A stretch of 5,755 bases of DNA, taken from contig JAOUQB010000174.1 in the NCBI GenBank assembly GCA_029879555.1, forward strand, positions 1 through 5,755, given 5' to 3'. A model generated the notes under the pieces. That model did not search any database. It saw nothing but the letters and a program-made list of their open reading frames with translations, and had not been told where the DNA came from. The stretch is from Nitrospirota bacterium. GTDB taxonomy: Bacteria > Nitrospirota > Nitrospiria > Nitrospirales > UBA8639. Below, piece by piece: positions 1 to 4,615 of the stretch (positions within the stretch are counted from its first letter, which is position 1; each line of letters begins with the position of its first letter). A program made the translations under genes and the position numbers.

Positions 1-711
1 CAGCCCTAACTGCTTCAAAAGATAGTGCGCCAACTCAATCCTACCAGTGGCTCGCGTTGCTGGAATATGCCGAATGCCGGTCTCTCCAGATCTGGCTAGT
101 GTCATCACTCTCCGAGCTAAATCCTCCACCCATACCGCCGAACGGAATTCGTCCTCAACAATCGTGATGGGAAGCTGGCGTTGGGTGCGGTAACGAAGCC
201 AGTCTACATGTCCCGTACGACCATTGGGGGACGGGCCAATCGCTAATCCCGTTCGAATGATCAACGATTGTGGTCTTTCGAGAACCAGGCGCTCCGCTTC
301 GACCCGAGTGTTTCCATAGACACTAATCGGGCATGGTGGGGATTGTTCATCATAGGTGCCATCTCCCCCAAAGACATGATCGGAGGAGACATACAGCATT
401 CGCGTCTGCTGAGGCAGAGCTTGGAGAACCCGTTGAAGATGTCTGACGTTGACCTCTTTGGCCCACTCGGGATCTGCTTCGCATTTTGGGACATCACAGA
501 CCGCATGGCCATAGAGAAGGATGTCTGGCTGGTATTGGGAAAATATGGCATCGATCCATTCAGGATCTTTCAGATAAAGGACAGGCCAATGTCGAACAGT
601 CGGTGCGGTATTGCCTGGTGAAGTAAAAGGGATCACGCTGTCGGAAAAGAGGCGAGCCAAATTAAACCCTAAAATAGAGGTGGCTCCGAAAAGCAGAATT
701 GAGTGGTTCAT
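1..711 (-). CDS. RmlD-like SDR-family NAD(P)-dependent sugar-nucleotide reductase/epimerase, 3' partial
   Basis: An uninterrupted leftward frame starts at the ATG at 709-711 and gives 237 residues before leaving the window, so the C-terminus is missing (RmlD-type proteins are usually around 280-300 residues). The N-terminus has a Rossmann glycine motif, GATSILG at residues 9-15. SSDHVFGG at 109-116 matches the active-site Ser/Thr strand (STDYVFDG in RmlD), and VYGNTRVEAE at 131-140 matches the YxxxK segment with Tyr132. This order is that of extended SDRs such as dTDP-4-dehydrorhamnose reductase, which reduce or epimerise nucleotide sugars in the cytoplasm. Two key positions are unusual: the middle Gly of the cofactor motif is Ser12 and the catalytic Lys is Arg136. 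No clear ribosome binding site precedes the ATG. The gene follows the oxygenase gene by 35 bases on the same strand, so co-transcription is likely. The family call is firm; the exact substrate is not known. Confidence 0.85.
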   Translation of the reverse strand, partial: MNHSILLFGATSILGFNLARLFSDSVIPFTSPGNTAPTVRHWPVLYLKDPEWIDAIFSQYQPDILLYGHAVCDVPKCEADPEWAKEVNVRHLQRVLQALPQQTRMLYVSSDHVFGGDGTYDEQSPPCPISVYGNTRVEAERLVLERPQSLIIRTGLAIGPSPNGRTGHVDWLRYRTQRQLPITIVEDEFRSAVWVEDLARRVMTLARSGETGIRHIPATRATGRIELAHYLLKQLGL

Positions 712-746
712 GAGGGGTTGTATGGATGTGGTGAAGACTCGAGGGA

Positions 747-1397
747 TTAGTGCTCGGTCATGAACCAGCCAGCGATGGAGAGGCGTTTGTTTTCCCCAGC
801 TAAGGGATCGACGCGACAGACACGATGAAATCGCGGTACGGCAAAGATCGCCAAAGACCCTGGCGAGGGCGCGATGCACTGGTCGACTTCTAAACGCGTT
901 CCTCCATGCCCATCTCGTATTTCTCGATACATAATGAGTTCCCCGCCCCAGTCCGGTTGCCATTCTTCATGAAAATAGGTGGCCAGAGCGAGCCGGCGAG
1001 TTGGCGGGATTTTCCCCTGCGCATAGGTGTAGGCATCGTCCGTATCGTCATGCGTCGAAAGGCAATCGCCGGGTCCATAGGAATAAAAATTGAAATTGAT
1101 ATGGCGGCCGGTAATATTGGGGAACGATTCCATATAGTTGGCGATACACGGGAGCCCGACCCGTCCCAAAAAATGCTTACCTTCTGCCGGAGCCATCTCG
1201 GCTTTAAGCCAATTGCCGCAATTGTGAAAGGCCTGTGCGACGGGCGGCATGTCAGCTAACGCCGTCCAGGTTGAGCGCTCCATGGCCTCTCGATACATCT
1301 TCCGTTCCTCAACACTCCAAAAGTTCTCCAGGATTAACACAGGGTCTTGGGCAAAAGAGAACTGTTCAGGATGAAAATTGGGAAAATTGATTTTCAT
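747..1397 (-). CDS. 2-oxoglutarate/Fe(II)-dependent oxygenase
   Basis: This cytoplasmic protein of 216 residues is counted from the ATG at 1395-1397. It carries the non-haem iron and 2-oxoglutarate residues of the prolyl-4-hydroxylase-like double-stranded beta-helix fold. The HxD motif is H116-D-D118 (in STHDDTDD), and WGGEL at 150-154 is the usual strand after it. The distal iron ligand is His191 in PRFHRV, and Arg205 in NKRLSIAGWF is the likely 2-oxoglutarate binder. All four catalytic positions are present, so it should be active in hydroxylating an unknown substrate with O2 and 2-oxoglutarate. The frame can be extended nine codons to a TTG at 1422-1424, but nothing resembling a ribosome binding site precedes that TTG. 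The ATG has a purine-rich GGGAAGG upstream, though at a rather long spacing. The gene ends 35 bases before the RmlD-like gene. The substrate could be a protein side chain or a small molecule. Confidence 0.88.
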   Translation of the reverse strand: MKINFPNFHPEQFSFAQDPVLILENFWSVEERKMYREAMERSTWTALADMPPVAQAFHNCGNWLKAEMAPAEGKHFLGRVGLPCIANYMESFPNITGRHINFNFYSYGPGDCLSTHDDTDDAYTYAQGKIPPTRRLALATYFHEEWQPDWGGELIMYREIRDGHGGTRLEVDQCIAPSPGSLAIFAVPRFHRVCRVDPLAGENKRLSIAGWFMTEH

Positions 1398-1711
1398 GCG
1401 TGTTGCCCGCCTTCCCTTGGCCAAAGTTTTGAGCCATCAACCAAACATCTTTGTAGCAAGTTCTCTCGGGGGGTCGCAATGCGTAGACCTCAGTCTTTGC
1501 TTCTTCAAAGAGGTTCTACTCCTCCTCTTTTTCCAGCCAGGACTTGGACAGTTGGATGTTCAAGCCAAACAGATATCTGACGTATCCTTTCAGATATCGT
1601 TGGTGAGCCAATTGGTAAAATCTGAAAACGTTTACATGAGGCCATCTAGAAAAATATCTTTAAATAACAAGTGGTTGCTGCAAAATTGTTTCAAAAATTG
1701 AGGAGTGACTT
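1398..1711. other. Divergent intergenic region, no convincing gene
   Basis: This stretch separates the leftward oxygenase unit from the rightward signalling genes and should hold control sequences for both. Short open frames cross it on both strands, but none shows a recognisable domain, a good start or coding-like composition. It contains a hairpin at 1507-1530 (arms AAAGAGG/CCTCTTT, ten-base loop). It also contains the direct repeat at 1570-1598 and an AT-rich block at about 1600-1700. A leftward sigma-70 promoter was looked for and no good pair of boxes was seen. Confidence 0.6.
1570..1598. repeat. Direct repeat CAGATATC, two copies 21 bases apart; possible regulator site
   Basis: CAGATATC occurs at 1570-1577 and again at 1591-1598, a 21-base period equal to two DNA helical turns. 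Both copies centre on the palindrome GATATC, and the first extends to the ten-base perfect palindrome CAGATATCTG. Helically phased sites of this kind suit a dimeric DNA-binding protein. They lie about 120-145 bases upstream of the sigma-54-like promoter, where enhancer-binding activators usually bind. The function is inferred; only the repeat itself is seen. Confidence 0.35.
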
Positions 1712-1816
1712 TTGCTGGCAACGGTTTTGCATTACGTGGCAATAACCCTTGCTGAAGGACATTATGGTGAGGGTGCTCGAAGGTTGTTGGGTGAGCGTAT
1801 TGGAAGAGGCAGGTAG
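1712..1816 (+). other. Possible 34-codon small frame or remnant of a Fis-type helix-turn-helix
   Basis: A short frame opens with TTG at 1712, six bases after an AGGAG at 1701-1705, and stops with TAG at 1814-1816, just before a GTG at 1820. Its product includes LAEGHYGEGARRLLG, which resembles the Fis-type C-terminal DNA-binding helices of NtrC-family regulators (pattern L..x.GGxxxxAAxxLG). A one-base shift after LLG would give VS, as in the usual LGVS of such domains. It could be a decayed end of an activator gene, a real small peptide, or chance. It overlaps the sigma-54-like site, so not every interpretation here can be right. Confidence 0.2.
1716..1731 (+). promoter_or_regulatory. Putative sigma-54 (RpoN) -24/-12 promoter
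   Basis: The sequence TGGCAACGGTTTTGCA fits TGGCAC-N5-TTGCA with one mismatch (A for the sixth-position C). The essential GG (1717-1718) and GC (1729-1730) are exactly ten bases apart. Transcription would start near 1742 and read into the first receiver gene. A second TGGCAA...TTGC at 1737-1752 has one extra spacer base and is less convincing. Activation would need an NtrC-type ATPase bound upstream. The same bases also lie in a short open frame, so chance cannot be excluded. Confidence 0.45.
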
Positions 1817-1903
1817 TCAGTGAATGAAATAGTAGCCAAGCAGATGGGAGAGACGAAGGCCCTCTCAAACGCAAAAGTCCTCACACAGAATTTTTTGTCT
1901 GTC

Positions 1904-2284
1904 ATGAACAAACCCATTCTCATAATTGATGATGATCGACCGGTGCGGCGGACCTTGAGGTTGTTATTAGAGAGTCATGCCTTTGACTGCAAGGAAGCCG
2001 ACGATGGGTTGGAGGGTCTGACGCTGCTGGATGGAGGTCTTTCTGTCGACCTCATTCTTTCCGATTATCATATGCCAGTGATTGATGGGGTAAATTTTCT
2101 CAAAGCCTTGGCCTATCGTGTGAGTGGGCAAGGAATACCCGTGATCTTATTGAGTGGGAATATGACAAAAGAAATGGAAAAAATGGCCTTGCAGGCGGGA
2201 GCCTTTTCGATAATCGCCAAGCCCTATGATCCTCAAGAGTTGTTGGCCCTCGTGTCTCGGGCGTGTCACCGACCAATTTCCTAG
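1904..2284 (+). CDS. Stand-alone response regulator receiver (CheY-like), first of two
   Basis: A single receiver domain fills this protein of 126 residues. The acidic pocket is at IIDDD (residues 7-11). The phosphoacceptor is Asp54 in LSDYHMP, the switch Ser84 lies in LLSGN, and the conserved Lys106 is in AKPYDP. All residues needed for phosphorylation are present and no output domain follows, so it would signal by protein-protein contact, as CheY or Spo0F does. The ATG at 1904 was chosen because the domain begins immediately after it and the length matches the next receiver. It lacks an obvious ribosome binding site. A GTG at 1820, preceded by an AGG, would add 28 residues unlike any receiver N-terminus and is the main alternative. 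The sigma-54-like site at 1716-1731 may drive it. No histidine kinase lies in the window, so its partner is unknown. Confidence 0.9.
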   Translation: MNKPILIIDDDRPVRRTLRLLLESHAFDCKEADDGLEGLTLLDGGLSVDLILSDYHMPVIDGVNFLKALAYRVSGQGIPVILLSGNMTKEMEKMALQAGAFSIIAKPYDPQELLALVSRACHRPIS

Positions 2285-2376
2285 ATGAAAGGATTAATTT
2301 GTTGGCCCAATCTCTTAGATTGAAGAGATCAGATGTGAGCGAACATGGTCATGTGACAGGTGGAAATGAGGATACA

Positions 2377-2760
2377 ATGTCAACGATTGTGGTGATTGAT
2401 GATGAAGAGAACATCCGTTCCTCTTTACAAGAACGATTGACGATAGATGGATATCACGTGTGGGTTGCCCCGGATGGTCGCAAAGGGTTGCAACTCTATC
2501 ATGATCATCAGGTGGATCTTGTCATTACCGATGTGCTCATGCCGGAAATGGATGGGCTGGAAGTGGTCCGTGCGCTCAGGCGTTTCAACTCGACCATTCC
2601 CATTATTGTGATGTCGGGAGGCGGCGGGCGTGACTTTGATTTTCTGATAGAAGCCGAAGAATTTGGTGCGACTCGGACGCTCTCTAAGCCCTTCCGCCTT
2701 GAAGAGATTGTGGCTCTGGTCCATGAGTTACTCGATTCGCATGGCCATCCCCACACCTGA
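2377..2760 (+). CDS. Stand-alone response regulator receiver (CheY-like), second of two
   Basis: This 127-residue cytoplasmic protein is one receiver domain. The acidic pair is D8-D9 in VIDDEE, the phosphoacceptor is Asp52 in ITDVLMP, the switch Ser80 is in VMSGGGG, and Lys104 lies in LSKPF. The glycine run after the switch serine, followed by an acidic stretch and GATRTLSKPF, is typical of a widespread group of single-domain regulators. The ATG at 2377 has a GAGG at 2368-2371, five bases upstream, which decides the start. A frame extension to a GTG at 2263 would overlap the first receiver gene and adds nothing domain-like. It lies 92 bases after the first receiver and probably shares its transcript. 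The two proteins are clearly different in sequence, so this is not a recent duplication. Confidence 0.92.
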   Translation: MSTIVVIDDEENIRSSLQERLTIDGYHVWVAPDGRKGLQLYHDHQVDLVITDVLMPEMDGLEVVRALRRFNSTIPIIVMSGGGGRDFDFLIEAEEFGATRTLSKPFRLEEIVALVHELLDSHGHPHT

Positions 2761-2902
2761 CCAATCTTCCTCTGCCTACAGAAGGCCTTTCACGGTAAAT
2801 TTTTGACGGGCAGAAGCCGATAAAATTTAATGGATAGTACGGTCAGCTCATCCCCAAGCCAAGAAATGAGAGCTGAGCATTCTGTATGGAGCCTGCCGAT
2901 TA
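2761..2902 (+). promoter_or_regulatory. Leader of the CBS gene with an imperfect hairpin
   Basis: This gap of 142 bases contains an inverted repeat, TCAGCTCAT at 2843-2851 against ATGAGAGCTGA at 2866-2876. It would form a stem with a two-base bulge and a loop of 14 bases. No U-run follows it, so it is not a clear terminator. It might be an operator or a leader structure. No convincing sigma-70 boxes were identified. Confidence 0.25.
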
Positions 2903-3352
2903 ATGGTTGCCAATCTTGACATCAAAGTGAATACGGTCGGGGCTATCATGACTTCTCGGGTGGTGACCATTGGGATGGATGATTCTCTGAGGGTGATTGA
3001 GGGCGTGTTTCGCCGGGTCAAGTTTCATCACCTCGTCGTAGTGGATGAAGGCAAGATTGTCGGTCTCCTTTCAGATCGTGACTTCTTTAAAGCCATTAGC
3101 CCGTTTGTGAATACGGTTTCAGAAACTGAGCGAGATCGGGCCACGATGGAGAAACGAGCCCATCAAATCATGTCACATCATCCCATTACCGTTCTCAAAT
3201 CTTGCCCGATTGAAAAAGCGGCTAGAATGATGTTGGAGCGGGGAGTCTCCTGTCTTCCAGTCACGAATGCAGACCATACCGTGGAAGGAATTCTTACGTG
3301 GAAGGACCTGTTTAAAGTATTTCTCCCGCCAGAACCAGATTCTGTATTCTGA
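2903..3352 (+). CDS. Two-CBS-domain protein
   Basis: The 149-residue protein is almost entirely a CBS pair (Bateman module). CBS1 covers about 12-65 and ends in GLLSDRDFF (54-62). CBS2 covers about 86-140 and ends in GILTWKDLF (129-137). Both halves start with the usual IMT/IMS segment (AIMTSRVVTI at 14-23, QIMSHHPITV at 88-97). Both keep the Ser/Thr and Asp (S57/D60 and T132/D135) that in this family contact adenosyl nucleotides. Such free-standing pairs sense AMP, ATP or related ligands and switch partner proteins in the cytoplasm; the ligand here cannot be read. The ATG at 2903 has a GGAG at 2888-2891, a rather wide spacing. It lies 142 bases behind the two receivers on the same strand, which hints at a shared signalling role but does not prove it. 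Confidence 0.92.
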   Translation: MVANLDIKVNTVGAIMTSRVVTIGMDDSLRVIEGVFRRVKFHHLVVVDEGKIVGLLSDRDFFKAISPFVNTVSETERDRATMEKRAHQIMSHHPITVLKSCPIEKAARMMLERGVSCLPVTNADHTVEGILTWKDLFKVFLPPEPDSVF

Positions 3353-3367
3353 AGCCCTACCGGCTTC
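3351..3367 (+). terminator. Weak hairpin after the CBS gene
   Basis: GAAGCC at 3351-3356 pairs perfectly with GGCTTC at 3362-3367 around a five-base loop, and it begins at the stop codon of the CBS gene. The bases that follow (GTTCCCG) are not a T-run, so intrinsic termination would be poor. It may only protect the transcript end. Confidence 0.3.
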
Positions 3368-3434
3368 GTTCCCGCGTTTCTCATTCCTTGAAAATTTTCC
3401 CCGTCGATAACTTTAGCCTCTTCGGTTCATTCGG

Positions 3435-3483
3435 TATACTGCCCTATTGTCGGCCATTCCCCCTTGATTGTTATTCGAACAAC
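3435..3483 (+). promoter_or_regulatory. Possible promoter and palindromic operator before the TerB-like gene
   Basis: TATACT at 3435-3440 is a good -10 box, but the matching -35 position (TTTAGC, 3412-3417) is poor. About 30 bases downstream, GTTATTCGAACAAC at 3470-3483 is a 14-base palindrome with one mismatched pair, placed where a repressor could block transcription. Both readings are tentative. Confidence 0.25.
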
Positions 3484-3540
3484 GAAGGGAATCACTGGAG
3501 ACCGAGGAGCAGCTTATAAGACAGAAAGGGATGTGTAAGC

Positions 3541-4467
3541 ATGGCAGACAAACGCTTTATTCTTGAATTGGGAAAATTGCTCATCGCAGCGGCCTGGGCG
3601 GATGGCACGCTCTCCACGAAAGAAATCAATGGGCTCAAAGAACTCCTGTTTCAATTACCAGATATTTCTGGAGAGGAATGGATGGAATTGGAACTCTATA
3701 TGGCTTCACCGGTTGGAGAGGCCGAACGACAGCGTCTCTTAGACCGTGTCATGGCAGGAATGGGATCCGCTTCGGATAAAGCACTGGCGTTAGAAACTCT
3801 TGGCAAACTGGTTCCCCCAGAAGCCTCAGAGAGCGATCAGCAAAGGGAAGTCGTGCAACAGCTGCGTGAGGATTTGGAGCAAGGTCGTGGCGGTTTTTGG
3901 GATCATCTTCGGCGACCATTTCGTCGTATGCTCAATCTTCGGGGTGAGCATTATCGTGACGAACAGGATCGTGAAAGCCGATTAGAAGATTTTATTAAGA
4001 ACACGATTTATTTCCAAGTCACGATGGCATTACGAGATCGAGGTATGACCTTTGATTTGCCAGATGGCGAGGTGCGCAAGTTGTGCCTCGCGGCAGGTTT
4101 GATGGCCCGCGTGGCTGGTGTGGATCATGTAGTGTCGTCCGAAGAAACGACGGTCATGGGTCAGGTGCTGCAGCGTCATTGGGCCTTGACTGAAGATCAG
4201 GCACAACTGGTTGCCGAAATCAGCCACCACCGAATCTTTCGAGGGTTAGATAGCGTACGATTGGTAAAACGTTTTAAGGAACTCACGACGAGAAAGGAAC
4301 GAAACGAATTTCTTCATGGTTTATTTGAAGTGGCCAATGCGGCCGATCAAACCTCGTTTGAAGAAATTGAAGAAATTCGCGGCATTGCCCAAGGCATGGA
4401 TCTGAGCCACCAGGACTTTCTTGATGCCAAGTTAGCTATTCCACGTGAAGATCGCAAAGGGCTTTAG
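3541..4467 (+). CDS. TerB-like protein with two TerB-type halves
   Basis: This soluble, mostly helical protein has 308 residues and no signal peptide or membrane segment. The N-terminal part (about 6-111) has KLLIAAAWADGTLSTKEI at 12-29, the acidic A-DG-x5-E signature of the TerB/TerB-like fold. The C-terminal part (about 178-299) repeats it as ARVAGVDHVVSSEE at 189-202 and FEVANAADQTSFEE at 262-275. The linker (112-150) is basic and charged. TerB-like domains bind metal or act as adaptors in stress and membrane-linked complexes, so a tellurite-resistance label would overreach. The ATG at 3541 follows an AAAGGGA at 3526-3531. The gap of 188 bases before it and the promoter-like elements there suggest its own transcript. 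No ter operon partners are visible. A DnaJ-type co-chaperone label would be wrong because no J domain is present. Confidence 0.75.
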   Translation: MADKRFILELGKLLIAAAWADGTLSTKEINGLKELLFQLPDISGEEWMELELYMASPVGEAERQRLLDRVMAGMGSASDKALALETLGKLVPPEASESDQQREVVQQLREDLEQGRGGFWDHLRRPFRRMLNLRGEHYRDEQDRESRLEDFIKNTIYFQVTMALRDRGMTFDLPDGEVRKLCLAAGLMARVAGVDHVVSSEETTVMGQVLQRHWALTEDQAQLVAEISHHRIFRGLDSVRLVKRFKELTTRKERNEFLHGLFEVANAADQTSFEEIEEIRGIAQGMDLSHQDFLDAKLAIPREDRKGL

Positions 4468-4505
4468 GGTTGGCATCGATGGTAGATCATTTGATGAATT
4501 CCCAC

Positions 4506-4534
4506 GGTAGCCTCCCTGCGGCAATCATTTTTTT
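4506..4534 (+). terminator. Putative weak intrinsic terminator after the TerB-like gene
   Basis: GGTAGCC at 4506-4512 can pair with GGCAATC at 4520-4526, with one A-A mismatch and one G-U pair, around a seven-base loop. A run of seven T (4528-4534) follows at once. The stem is weak but the geometry and the T-run suit termination 40-70 bases after the stop codon. Confidence 0.4.
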
Positions 4535-4541
4535 CGCCGTC

Positions 4542-4566
4542 ATTCCAGACAGTGTTTGTCGGGAAT
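4542..4566. repeat. Palindromic REP-like element
   Basis: ATTCCAGACA (4542-4551) and TGTCGGGAAT (4557-4566) form a ten-base stem with one A-G mismatch and a five-base loop. The flanks GTC before and CCAT after give the form GTCATTCC...GGGAATCCAT. Short dispersed repeats with ATTCCC...GGGAAT ends occur in many bacterial genomes, for example the dRS3 repeats of Neisseria. It sits between two co-directional genes, a usual place for such elements. Copy number cannot be seen from one window. Confidence 0.5.
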
Positions 4567-4615
4567 CCATAGTATTGTGACGATCTCTCTTACGCCAACA
4601 AACCTCTAGAAAAAT

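Noticed and set aside
1507..1530. Hairpin AAAGAGG/CCTCTTT with a short T-run, and AGGAGG on the minus strand in it
   Set aside because: No rightward gene ends there to need a terminator, and no start codon follows the minus-strand AGGAGG at a usable distance.
1347..1701. Two overlapping rightward frames across the oxygenase start and the divergent region
   Set aside because: They start inside the oxygenase gene on the opposite strand and encode low-complexity, domain-free peptides.
1632..1874. Leftward open frame of 80 codons
   Set aside because: It crosses the divergent region, has no recognisable domain and no good start signal, and overlaps the better-supported rightward features.
2263..2376. 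N-terminal extension of the second receiver to a GTG at 2263
   Set aside because: It would overlap the first receiver gene, has no domain content, and the ATG at 2377 has a well-placed GAGG.
2927..3118. 11-base repeat GTGAATACGGT within the CBS gene (2927-2937 and 3108-3118)
   Set aside because: Both copies encode VNTV in the same frame but at non-equivalent places in the protein; likely coincidence.
4360..4379. Tandem GAAGAAATT repeat
   Set aside because: It simply encodes EEIEEI in a helix of the TerB-like protein and is too short to be significant.
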